Shown here one piece after another: positions 42,030-49,985 of a stretch of DNA of 64,000 nucleotides; position 1 is the stretch's first letter, and each line of letters opens with the position of its first letter. The position numbers and the translations under genes are program-made. The notes under the pieces are model-generated. The model worked only from the letters and a program-made list of their open reading frames with translations, did no database searches and was not told the DNA's origin. The DNA is from Acidimicrobiales bacterium (lineage in GTDB: Bacteria > Actinomycetota > Acidimicrobiia > Acidimicrobiales > Iamiaceae): the NCBI GenBank assembly GCA_030448105.1, contig JAUJNP010000007.1, positions 113,977 through 177,976 of the forward strand, read 5' to 3'.

Positions 42030-43949
42030 GTGCGCGAGCTGTACCTGGTCGGCATGACCGACGACCGCAAGGCGATGATCCTCAGCGAGTCGTCCGACGA
42101 CCCCGACGGTCAGTTCCTCCTCGTGGTGGACGATGCCGTGCGGGGCGCGCTCGACCCGCGACCGGTGCGCTCACGGGCGCTGCCGAGGTTCCTGTCCGCC
42201 GAATCGGCCGACACGGCCGAAAGTGGGCTGTCCGTGCGGGAGATGCAGGATCGGCTCCGCCACGGGGCCACGGTTCGCCAGGTGGCCCAGGAAGCGGGGG
42301 TGCCGCAGGAATGGGTTGAGCGCTTTGCGCCGCCGGTGCAGGCCGAGCAGGCCAAGGTGGTGGCGGATCTGAGACGCATGGTGTTCTCGACCCGGCGCAA
42401 GGGCCCTTCGATGGCACCACTCGGCGAGTCGGTGGCCTACAACCTGGCCCGCAAGGGCGTGGCCGTGAACCGGGAGGAGGACCGGTGGACGGCTCACCAG
42501 ATGCATGACGGCGTCTGGTCGGTCCGGTGCTCGTACCGGTCGAGGGGCCGCTCACAGGTGGCGGAGTGGATCTTCGACGTCGTGGCCGGCGAGGTGACCG
42601 CCAACGACCCGTTGGCCGCCCGCCTGGCCTACCGGGATCCCGCTGACCCCGCCCTGTCGCCGGTGCCGGCGCCGAGGCCTCCGGACCGGCGGGCATCGGC
42701 CGCCCGGGCCAAGGCGGCGAGAAAGGACAAGGCAGCCGGCGCCGCGTCCGCACCATCGGCGGCGCCGGTGGCCAAGGCGGCCGAGGCGACTCCGCCGGCC
42801 AAGGGGGCCAGGTCGGTCCCGCCGGCCAAGGGGGCCCGGGCCAGACCACCAGCCTCGCCGGTCAAAGCGGCCAGGAAGGCCCCGGTGGCTCCGCCGCCGA
42901 GCGGCAGCGTCCCCGGCCGCCAAGGCGACCAGCGCCGACAAGCCGCCTCCACCCTCGAAGGCGGCTCCGGCACCCGGGACGGTTCCGGCACCGGGCACAG
43001 CACCGCCCGCCAGAGCGGCCAAGACAGCCCCGCCCGCCAAGGTCGCTCGGGCAACCAGGACGGCTCCGCCCGCCAAGGTCGCTCGGGCAACCAGGGCGGC
43101 TCCGCCCGCCAAGGCGGCCAAGGCGACCAGGGCGGCTTCGCCGGCCAAGGCGACCACGGGCGCTCCCCGGCCAAGACAACCAGGGCGGCTCCGCCGGCCA
43201 AGGCGACCACGGGGGCCAAGGCGACCAGGGCGGCTCCGCCCGCCAAGGCGGCTCGGTCAACCAGGGCGGTTTCCCCGGCCAAGGCGGCCGGGGCGGCTCC
43301 GCCCGCCAAGGCGGCTACGCCCGCCAAGGCGGCGCGGGCGGCGACCGCGCCGGGGAAGGTGCGCCCGTCGCCACCGTGGAGCCGCCTGTGGGCGCGCCCG
43401 GAGCGCATCCGGCTCCACCGGGCGGGGCACCCGCGGGATGCGGAGGGTGCCCGTCCGGCGCCGGGCCGGCGACCCGCCCGCACACCGGTGGTGGTGAGAC
43501 GGCCCCCGCGGAGCGGAGCGCCCGAAGTCACGCCGGCGGGCCGAGCGCCGGCACCGGCGCCCGTTCCGGCGCCCGAGCCACCCCCGCCCGCCCCCCCCGC
43601 CTCGGTTCGGACCCGGCGGACCGAGCTCGGGGCGCCGCCGATCAGAACGGCGGAGAACGAGCCGGGCGTCGGCTTCGTCGGGTGCGGGTGCGGACGGCGG
43701 GGCGGGGTGCGACGGCGCCGCCCGGCGACGACCGGCGCTGAGCCGAGCCGACAGGCGAGGCGACCAGTCAGCACGGCGCCTGAGTGCGGCGCAGCGCACC
43801 GCCTGCTTGGACGACGGCTCGACCTTCCGCGCGACCTCCTGAGCCGGTCCCACGCCCCTTCTGCTCCGCCGGCTGGCCCAGTCGGCTGGCCTCGTCGGCT
43901 GGCCCGTCCGACCGGCAAACGGTCACCATGGCGGTGTGCCGGTCGCTAG
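42030..43949 (+). CDS. sepH: SepH-like cell division protein (DUF3071) with repetitive linker
   Basis: N-terminal DUF3071 domain: RELYLVGMTDDRKAMILS, LSVREMQDRLRHGATVRQVA and WVERFAPPVQAEQAKVVADL match SepH, which binds FtsZ in actinobacteria. An Ala/Lys/Pro-rich linker of PPAKA-type repeats follows. Between about 42900 and 43160 the repeat code sits in another frame, so the protein there reads Gly/Gln/Ser-rich. RPSPPWSRLW may be the C-terminal conserved motif. The frame stays open through repeat copy D to TAG 43947, overlapping queG, so the true end is uncertain. Confidence 0.78.
   Translation: MRELYLVGMTDDRKAMILSESSDDPDGQFLLVVDDAVRGALDPRPVRSRALPRFLSAESADTAESGLSVREMQDRLRHGATVRQVAQEAGVPQEWVERFAPPVQAEQAKVVADLRRMVFSTRRKGPSMAPLGESVAYNLARKGVAVNREEDRWTAHQMHDGVWSVRCSYRSRGRSQVAEWIFDVVAGEVTANDPLAARLAYRDPADPALSPVPAPRPPDRRASAARAKAARKDKAAGAASAPSAAPVAKAAEATPPAKGARSVPPAKGARARPPASPVKAARKAPVAPPPSGSVPGRQGDQRRQAASTLEGGSGTRDGSGTGHSTARQSGQDSPARQGRSGNQDGSARQGRSGNQGGSARQGGQGDQGGFAGQGDHGRSPAKTTRAAPPAKATTGAKATRAAPPAKAARSTRAVSPAKAAGAAPPAKAATPAKAARAATAPGKVRPSPPWSRLWARPERIRLHRAGHPRDAEGARPAPGRRPARTPVVVRRPPRSGAPEVTPAGRAPAPAPVPAPEPPPPAPPASVRTRRTELGAPPIRTAENEPGVGFVGCGCGRRGGVRRRRPATTGAEPSRQARRPVSTAPECGAAHRLLGRRLDLPRDLLSRSHAPSAPPAGPVGWPRRLARPTGKRSPWRCAGR
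43740..43848. repeat. Dispersed intergenic repeat, copy D
   Basis: GAGCCGAGCC-gaca-GGCGAGGCGACC, then GCGCCTGAGTGCGGCGCA and a GGACGACGGCTCGACCTTCC tail, aligning with copy A over its whole length with scattered differences. It starts at a TGA (43739-43741) in a neighbouring frame of the sepH end. Confidence 0.75.
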
Positions 43950-45060
43950 CTATGAGGACGAGTTGCGCTCGGTCGGGCTGGCGGCCGGTCTGGATGCCGT
44001 CGGCGTGGCGCCGGCGGCGCCGTTCCTCGGTACCCGCCGGCACCTCGAGGAGCGCAAGGCGGCCGGTCTGCACGGCGGCATGCAGTTCACCTACCGCCGC
44101 CCGGAGCGCTCCACCGACCCATCGGCGACGCTGAAGGGGGCGCGCAGCCTGGTGGTCGGCGCCCGTGGCTACCGCCGCCCTTCGCCTCCGTCAGCCGCCG
44201 CCTCCGCCGGGCCGACCGCCACGGTGGCTCGCTACGCCCGGCACGACCACTACGGCGACCTGCGCGGTGGCCTCGACGCGGTGGCCGTCCGGCTGCGAGC
44301 CGACGGCTGGCAGGCGCGCGTCGTCCTCGACGACAACGCCCTCGTCGACCGCGAAGCCGCCTACCGCGCCGGACTGGGCTGGTACGGCAAGAACACCAAC
44401 CTGTTGCTCCCGGGCCGGGGCAGCTGGTTCGTGCTGGGCTCGGTGATCACCGACGCCCCCCTCGAACCGGCGGCGGTTCCGGTGGCCGACGGGTGCGGGC
44501 CGTGCCGGCGGTGCCTCGACGCCTGCCCCACCGGCGCCATCGTCGCCCCCGGAGTGGTGGACGCCCGCCGCTGCCTGGCCTGGCTGGTGCAGGCGCCCGG
44601 CGACCTGCCCCGTGAGCACCGCGTGGCGATCGGCGACCGCATCTACGGCTGCGACGACTGCCAGGAGGTGTGCCCTCCCAACCGCCGCCAGGACCGCGGC
44701 GCCGACGACGGGGCACCGCCCGGCGAGGCCGTGGTCGCCGTCCTCGGGGTGCTCGACGCCACCGACGACGAGCTGCTCGAGCGCCACGGCCGGTGGTACA
44801 TACCTGAGCGGAACCCCAGGTACCTGCGTCGCAACGCGTTGGTGGTGCTCGCCAATGTGGGCGACCCCACCGCCCCCGCCGTCATCGCCGCCCTCCGCCG
44901 CTACCTCGCCTCGCCGGACCCGCTGCTGCGGGCCCACGCGGCGTGGGCGGCGCGGCGGCTGGGACGACCCGAGCTGCTCGCCGTGCTCGCCGACGACGAC
45001 GATCCCGCCGTCCGCGCCGAGCTGGCCGCCCCCGCCCCCCCAGGGCGAACGCACCGGTGA
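43936..45060 (+). CDS. queG: Epoxyqueuosine reductase QueG
   Basis: 374-residue cobalamin and Fe-S enzyme for the last step of queuosine synthesis. The N-terminal domain has LGWYGKNTNLLLPGRGSWF; two 4Fe-4S motifs follow (CGPCRRCLDACPTGAI and CDDCQEVCP). The C-terminus has HEAT-like repeats (YLRRNALVVLANVGDP, HAAWAARRLG). GTG 43936; coupled to the glycosyltransferase by GTGA. No other queuosine gene is nearby. Confidence 0.92.
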   Translation: MPVASYEDELRSVGLAAGLDAVGVAPAAPFLGTRRHLEERKAAGLHGGMQFTYRRPERSTDPSATLKGARSLVVGARGYRRPSPPSAAASAGPTATVARYARHDHYGDLRGGLDAVAVRLRADGWQARVVLDDNALVDREAAYRAGLGWYGKNTNLLLPGRGSWFVLGSVITDAPLEPAAVPVADGCGPCRRCLDACPTGAIVAPGVVDARRCLAWLVQAPGDLPREHRVAIGDRIYGCDDCQEVCPPNRRQDRGADDGAPPGEAVVAVLGVLDATDDELLERHGRWYIPERNPRYLRRNALVVLANVGDPTAPAVIAALRRYLASPDPLLRAHAAWAARRLGRPELLAVLADDDDPAVRAELAAPAPPGRTHR

Positions 45061-46178
45061 AGCACCTCCTCGTCACCAACGACTTCCCCCCCAAGCACGG
45101 CGGCATCCAGTCCTACCTCTGGGAGCTGTGGCGCCGGCTCCCCCCCGACGAGGTCACCGTCCTCACCACCCCGTTCCCGGGGGCGCAGTCGTGGGACCGC
45201 CGCCAGCCGTACCGAGTCGTCCGCTCCCGCGCCCGGGTCCTGCTGCCGTCCCCCGGGCTCCTGCGGCGGGTGCGGGAGCTGGCCGACGAGGTGGGGGCCG
45301 AGCTGATCGTGCTCGACCCGGCCCTGCCCCTCGGCGCCATCGGGCCCCGGCTGGGCCGGCCCTACGGGGTGGTCCTGCACGGCGCCGAGGTCACGTTGCC
45401 GGGCCGGGCGCCGGGCGCCCGGGCGGCGTTGCGCCAGGTGCTGCTCGGCGCTGCCGTCGTGATCGCCGCCGGTGGCTACCCGGCCGACGAGGGCGAGCGG
45501 GCGGCGGGCCGGGGCCTGCCCGTCACCGTGGTCCCGCCCGGGGTCGACGCCGAGCGGTTCCGCCCCCTCGACCACGACGCCCGGGCGGCGGTCCGCCGCC
45601 GTCATGGGCTCCCCCCGGATGGCCCGCTGGTGGTGAGCGTGAGCCGGCTGGTGCCGCGCAAGGGCATGGACACCCTGGTGCGGGCGGCGGCCGAGCTCCG
45701 AGGGGCCTTCCCCGACCTGGTGGTGGCGGTGGGCGGCGACGGTCGCGACCGGGGACGGATCGAGCGGCTGGTCGCCGCCACCGGGGCACCGGTACGGCTG
45801 CTCGGCCGGGTCGGCGACGACGAGCTTCCCGGCCTCTACGGCTGCGGTGACGTGTTCGCCATGCTGTGCCGCAACCGCTGGGGGGGCCTGGAACAGGAGG
45901 GCTTCGGCATCGTGTTCCTGGAGGCGGCCGCCGCCGGCGTGGCCCAGGTGGCGGGGGACAGCGGCGGGGCAGCCGAGGCGGTGGTCCACGGTGAGACCGG
46001 CATCGTGCTGGACGACCCGGCCGACGCGAGGGCGGCGGCGACGGCGCTTCAGCGCCTGCTCGGCGACCCGGTCGAGCGGGCCCGGATGGCGACCGCGGGC
46101 CGGCAGCGGGTCGAGCGGGACTTCTCCTACCAGCTCCTCGCCGAGCGGCTGCAGCAGGCGTTGGCCGAGCCGATCTGA
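45057..46178 (+). CDS. GT4 glycosyltransferase, PimB-like mannosyltransferase
   Basis: 373 residues. GT-B fold; the start HLLVTNDFPPKHGGIQSYLW, SRLVPRKGMDTLV and DVFAMLCRNRWGGLEQEGFG with GIVFLEAAAAGV match the mycobacterial PimB' (Rv2188c) pattern, which mannosylates phosphatidylinositol mannosides. Acts at the inner membrane face. GTGA overlap with queG. The following acyl-CoA synthetase-like gene is consistent with the mycobacterial order. Confidence 0.85.
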   Translation: MKHLLVTNDFPPKHGGIQSYLWELWRRLPPDEVTVLTTPFPGAQSWDRRQPYRVVRSRARVLLPSPGLLRRVRELADEVGAELIVLDPALPLGAIGPRLGRPYGVVLHGAEVTLPGRAPGARAALRQVLLGAAVVIAAGGYPADEGERAAGRGLPVTVVPPGVDAERFRPLDHDARAAVRRRHGLPPDGPLVVSVSRLVPRKGMDTLVRAAAELRGAFPDLVVAVGGDGRDRGRIERLVAATGAPVRLLGRVGDDELPGLYGCGDVFAMLCRNRWGGLEQEGFGIVFLEAAAAGVAQVAGDSGGAAEAVVHGETGIVLDDPADARAAATALQRLLGDPVERARMATAGRQRVERDFSYQLLAERLQQALAEPI

Positions 46179-46211
46179 CGCTGCGGCTCGACGCCGGGCA
46201 GGATCGGCCCC

Positions 46212-47387
46212 GTGGAGCCGACCGCCACCCTCGCGGCGACGTTGGTGGCCGCCGCCCACCGCCACGCCGGTCGCCCGGCTGTGGCCGGCACCACTTGGGG
46301 CGACCTCGCCCGGCGGGCCCGGTGGGCGACGCTGGGATTGGTCGCCGCCGGAATGGGGGGCGGGTCGGAGGTGGTGGTGGCCATCGATGCCGGCGGCGAC
46401 CGCATCGTCGCCGAGATGGCACTGGCGGCCGCGGGAGCGGTGCTGGTGGCGGACGGCCACGGGATCGACGCGGCGGCGCTGGCGGTCGCCGAGGCGACCG
46501 GTGCGGCTCTCGACGCCGACGCGCCCGACCGGTTCGAGCATGACCTGCAGGCCCTCGACCCGGGCGCCGTGCTCCTGCGCGCCGGCCGGCGGGAGGTCAC
46601 CTCCGGGCAGGCCCTGTGGAACCTCCGCTCGTCGGCTCGCTGGCTCCTCCCGGTGCAGGCCGGGCTGGCCGACGACGAGGCGCCGGTGGTGGTCAGCGAT
46701 GGACGATGGGCAGAGCCGGGAGCCGCGGCCCTCGGTTGGTGGTGGCCTTGCCTGGTGGGGGCACGGGTGCTGGTCCCAACGTGTGGGTTCCCGGCGGCGC
46801 TGGCCGAGGGCCGGCCGCACCTCGTCGTCGGCGGGCCCGACGCTTGGGCCGAGGTGGCCGGCGAGGTGCGCACCCACGCCGCCGCCGCTCGCCCCTGGGT
46901 CGGCGGCCGCCACCTCGCCGCCGGTCGGGCCCTGGCCGCCGGGGAGGCGCTCGGCCCCGCGGAGCGGGTGCTCGTCCCACTCATCGGCCGCACGAGCGGG
47001 CGCCGGCTGCGGGTGGCCCTCGGGCTGGAGCGCTGCCGGCTGGCGGTGTGCCTCGGCCGCCCCGGCGAGGCAAGCCGGCGCGACCTGGCCGCGGCCGGCG
47101 TCGCCGTGCTCGCCGCGTGGGCGCCGCCCGGCACGGCCGCCCCTGTCGTGGCCGGCGACATCACCGAGCGCCCACCGCGTTCGTGGGGCCGACCTCTTCC
47201 CGGCTACACCGTGAAGGTCTTCGACGGCGAGGTGCACGTCGAGCGAGGGGGTGGAGGCGATCCGCCCTTGGCCACCGGGATCCGGGGCCGCCTCGACGAG
47301 CACGGCCGCCTGCACCTCGCCAGGTCCGAGGTGGTCGGCCGCCTGCACCCCGGTGGCCCCCTGCACCTCGTCGGGCCGAACCCGTGA
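46212..47387 (+). CDS. Degenerate AMP-binding (acyl-CoA synthetase-like) protein
   Basis: 391 residues resembling a long-chain acyl-CoA synthetase that has lost its catalytic parts. The N-terminal TWGDLARRARWATLGLVAAGM is AMP-binding-like, VTSGQALWNLRSSARWLLP parallels the TH.N segment, and GRPLPGYTVKVFDGEVHVER with GRLDEHGRLHL parallels the GYxTGD end. The phosphate loop (TSGTTGxPKG) and the YGxTE motif are absent, and family length is normally about 550-600. Probably inactive or repurposed; it fills the fadD position next to pimB. Confidence 0.65.
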   Translation: MEPTATLAATLVAAAHRHAGRPAVAGTTWGDLARRARWATLGLVAAGMGGGSEVVVAIDAGGDRIVAEMALAAAGAVLVADGHGIDAAALAVAEATGAALDADAPDRFEHDLQALDPGAVLLRAGRREVTSGQALWNLRSSARWLLPVQAGLADDEAPVVVSDGRWAEPGAAALGWWWPCLVGARVLVPTCGFPAALAEGRPHLVVGGPDAWAEVAGEVRTHAAAARPWVGGRHLAAGRALAAGEALGPAERVLVPLIGRTSGRRLRVALGLERCRLAVCLGRPGEASRRDLAAAGVAVLAAWAPPGTAAPVVAGDITERPPRSWGRPLPGYTVKVFDGEVHVERGGGGDPPLATGIRGRLDEHGRLHLARSEVVGRLHPGGPLHLVGPNP

Positions 47388-47797
47388 CCGACGGGTCCGG
47401 CGTGGTGCGGGCGTCCGACGCCGGCACCGCCGTCTTCGTCGTCGTGGCGGTGGCGGCGGCGCTGGCCCGGCGGGCGTTCAGCACCGTTGCGTTGGTGGTG
47501 TCGCTCGGCCTGTTCGGCGCCGGGTGCCTGGCGTTCCTCGCCGCCTACGCGCTGGCCGTGCGTCGCAGCCGCACCGACGCCATCGGGATGGGAGGGCTGT
47601 TCTTGCTCCAAGGCACGGCGCCGAAGGAGGTGCGCCGGCGGTTGCTCGGCGCGCTCGCCCTCCAGGTGCTGGTGGCGGTGGGCACCGCCGCCGCCCACCC
47701 CTTCACCAGCCAGGCGTTCGTTATCCTCGCCCCCATGTTCGGCCTGGGCATGGCCGGACTGTGGGCCGCCCTCTACGGCCGCTTCGCCCCGAGGTGA
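47384..47797 (+). CDS. Small membrane protein, unknown function
   Basis: 137 residues with four hydrophobic segments (AVFVVVAVAAALARRAF, TVALVVSLGLFGAGCLAFLA, LLGALALQVLVAVGTAAA, FVILAPMFGLGMAGLWAAL). GTG in a GTGA overlap with the AMP-binding-like gene. Likely the counterpart of the small membrane protein in the mycobacterial pimB-SRPBCC region. Function unknown. Confidence 0.7.
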   Translation: MTDGSGVVRASDAGTAVFVVVAVAAALARRAFSTVALVVSLGLFGAGCLAFLAAYALAVRRSRTDAIGMGGLFLLQGTAPKEVRRRLLGALALQVLVAVGTAAAHPFTSQAFVILAPMFGLGMAGLWAALYGRFAPR

Positions 47798-47908
47798 GCG
47801 CCTCCGCCGACGGGCAGCGCCCGCTCGCCCGGCTCCACCAGCAGTCCCGCCCACGGCGGCGTCGCGAGCGCCATGCGAGCAGCCGCCACGCGAACGTCGG
47901 AGGCGCTC
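47796..47908. repeat. Long-range inverted repeat in an intergenic region
   Basis: GAGCGCCTCC (47796-47805) is complementary to GGAGGCGCTC (47899-47908), extended by GACG/CGTC with a GCC bulge. It encloses about 93 nt of GC-rich sequence in the 188-nt gap before the SRPBCC gene, the only sizeable gap in this run. No gene is seen inside. Confidence 0.5.
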
Positions 47909-47985
47909 GCCCGGTAACACGGTGCGGGCCTGCCGGCGCTGCCAGAATGCGGGCGTTGCCTCCGGCACAGGAAGGTTCGCCCCCC

Positions 47986-48432
47986 ATGGCCGAGTCCGTG
48001 GCCGAACATCTGAGCATCGACGCCAGCCGGCAGGAGTGCCTCGACGTGCTCCTCGACTTCGAGCGCTACCCCGAGTGGGCCCGGGACCTGAAGGAGGCCA
48101 CGGTGCTCCAGCGCGATGCCCAGGGGCGGGGCACCGAGGTGCGCTACCGGGCGGCGGGAATGGGCTACAGCACCAGCTACACCTTGCGCTACGACCACTC
48201 GGACCCCGATTTGCTGGCCTGGCGGCTGACCAAGGGGGACCTGACCCGTCGCCTCGACGGGCACTACCGGTTCGCCGACCGCGACGGGGGCCGGGTCGAC
48301 GTCACCTACGAGCTCGAGGTGGAGCTGATCGTGCCGCTCCCGGGCTTCATCAAGCGCCGCACCCAGCTCAAGATCATGCACACCGCGCTGCGGGAGCTGA
48401 AGGCCCGGGTCGAGGGACGGGTCGAGTCGTGA
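47986..48432 (+). CDS. SRPBCC (START/polyketide cyclase-like) protein
   Basis: 148 residues with the SRPBCC helix-grip pattern: EHLSIDASRQECLDVLLDFE, YPEWARDLKEATVL, then long beta-strands and a C-terminal helix (THTALRELKARVEGRV-like). Hydrophobic ligand binding, perhaps lipid, is typical. Overlaps the ArsA-like ATPase gene by GTGA, the same pairing as in mycobacteria (Rv2185c-Rv2184c, from memory). Confidence 0.85.
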   Translation: MAESVAEHLSIDASRQECLDVLLDFERYPEWARDLKEATVLQRDAQGRGTEVRYRAAGMGYSTSYTLRYDHSDPDLLAWRLTKGDLTRRLDGHYRFADRDGGRVDVTYELEVELIVPLPGFIKRRTQLKIMHTALRELKARVEGRVES

Positions 48433-49649
48433 GGATCCTGCTGTTCACCGGCAAGGGGGGCGTGGGCAAGACCACCGCGGCCGCCGCCACCGCGCTGCGC
48501 TGCGCCGACGCCGGGCTGCGCACCATCGTGCTGTCCACCGACCCGGCGCACTCCCTCGCCGACGCCTTCGACGTCGAGCTGGGGACCGTCGGCCGACCAG
48601 TCACCGACGGCCTCTGGGGCCAACAGCTCGACGCCCAGGAGCGCATGGAGGACGCCTGGGCCGACATCAAGGGCTACCTGATCGAGGTGTTCCAGTGGGC
48701 CGGCGTCGAGGGCATCGAGGCCGAGGAGCTGTCGGTGCTGCCCGGCCTCGACGAGGTGTTCAGCCTGAGCGACATCAAGGCCTACGCCGACTCGGGGGAG
48801 TGGGACGTCGTGGTGGTGGACTGCGCGCCCACCGCCGAGACCATCCGCTTCCTCTCCCTGCCCGACATCCTGAGCTGGTACATGACCCGCGTCTTCCCGG
48901 CCAGCCGGCGCCTGAACCGGGTGGTGTCGCCGATCCTGTCGCGGGTCACGAACCTGCCCGTCGCCGGCGACGACGTGTTCGGTTCGGCCCGGCGGTTCTA
49001 CGACCGGCTCGACGGCGTTCGCGAGCTGCTGACTGACACCACCCGCACCAGCGTGCGCCTGGTCGTGAACCCCGAGCGCATGGTGATCGCCGAGGCCCGC
49101 CGCACCTACACCTACCTGTCGCTGTTCGGCTACGGGGTGGATGCGGTCCTCGCCAACCGGCTGTTGCCGGACACCGTGACCGACCCCTGGTTCGCCCAGT
49201 GGAAGGAGCTCCACGCCACCCACCTCGCCGCCATCGAGGAGGGCTTCGCCCCGCTGCCGGTGCTGCGGGCCGAGCTGGCGGCGGAGGAGCTGGTGGGCCT
49301 CGACCGGCTGCGGAGCTTCGGCGACCGCCTCTACGGCGACCTCGACCCGGCGGCCGTGCTGCACACCGGGTCGCCGATGGAGGTGCGCACCAAGGGCGAC
49401 CACACCGAGCTCCTCCTCGATCTGCCCTTCGCCGACCACGACGACCTCGAGCTGGGCCGGCGCCACGACGAGCTGCTGATCCGGGTCGGCCCGCACCGAC
49501 GGGCACTGCTCTTGCCCGACTCGTTGCGCCACCGCCGGGTGGCCGCCGCCGCCCTGCGTGACGGGCGCCTGAAGGTCACCTTCGCGGCCGAGCCCCAAGC
49601 CGACGACCACCAGCCCGACGACCACCAGCCGGCCAGGGCGGCACGGTGA
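48429..49649 (+). CDS. ArsA/GET3-family ATPase
   Basis: 406 residues; deviant Walker A FTGKGGVGKTT (residues 6-16), switch I STDPAHSLADAF, WDVVVVDCAPTAETIRFLSL (A-loop/Walker B), and a C-terminal alpha-crystallin-like beta domain (TELLLDLPFADHDDLEL). In the ArsA/Get3 fold this is a nucleotide-controlled dimer that may chaperone hydrophobic or lipidic clients. GTGA-coupled on both sides. Confidence 0.88.
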   Translation: MRILLFTGKGGVGKTTAAAATALRCADAGLRTIVLSTDPAHSLADAFDVELGTVGRPVTDGLWGQQLDAQERMEDAWADIKGYLIEVFQWAGVEGIEAEELSVLPGLDEVFSLSDIKAYADSGEWDVVVVDCAPTAETIRFLSLPDILSWYMTRVFPASRRLNRVVSPILSRVTNLPVAGDDVFGSARRFYDRLDGVRELLTDTTRTSVRLVVNPERMVIAEARRTYTYLSLFGYGVDAVLANRLLPDTVTDPWFAQWKELHATHLAAIEEGFAPLPVLRAELAAEELVGLDRLRSFGDRLYGDLDPAAVLHTGSPMEVRTKGDHTELLLDLPFADHDDLELGRRHDELLIRVGPHRRALLLPDSLRHRRVAAAALRDGRLKVTFAAEPQADDHQPDDHQPARAAR

Positions 49650-49975
49650 GCAGAAGCGCGGGTGGAAGCGGAGCCGGCCAGGAGCCCGGCGCGGGCGAGC
49701 CCATCGACGACGCCGCCGCTCGGGGCGTGGAGGCGCTCCAAGCGGCGGCCAAGGAGATGATCACGGCGGCACGGGCCGCCCTCGACGTGGCCGACGGCCT
49801 GGTGAGCGATCCGGGCACGGCCCGCGGGGCGTTCAGCGCGCTCACCGACCTCGCCCGCAACGCCGCCCAGGCCGCGACCACGGCGGCGGCGCGGGGCGCC
49901 GGCGGAACGCGGGGCACAGGCGAGCCGCCCGATGACGGCGACGGCGGCGGGGTGCAGCGCATCCCCGTGTCGTGA
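49646..49975 (+). CDS. Small hypothetical protein in the ArsA cluster
   Basis: 109 residues: disordered Gly/Ser-rich ends and one Ala-rich amphipathic helical core (RGVEALQAAAKEMITAARAA, LVSDPGTARGAFSALTDLA). No known motif. GTGA overlap with the ATPase and 10 nt before the SMC-like gene; its position implies work with them. Confidence 0.65.
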   Translation: MSRSAGGSGAGQEPGAGEPIDDAAARGVEALQAAAKEMITAARAALDVADGLVSDPGTARGAFSALTDLARNAAQAATTAAARGAGGTRGTGEPPDDGDGGGVQRIPVS

Positions 49976-49985
49976 GGTCCCTGGG

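Noticed and set aside
42781..43350. CRISPR-like array in the sepH region
   Set aside because: The periodicity is irregular, of Ala/Lys/Pro codon repeats inside a coding region, with no constant repeat/spacer structure. No CRISPR array was seen anywhere in the window.
34952..43848. Repeat copies as simple intrinsic terminators
   Set aside because: The stem is interrupted by G-A pairs, no T-run follows, and the shared sequence extends far beyond the hairpin in copies A and D.
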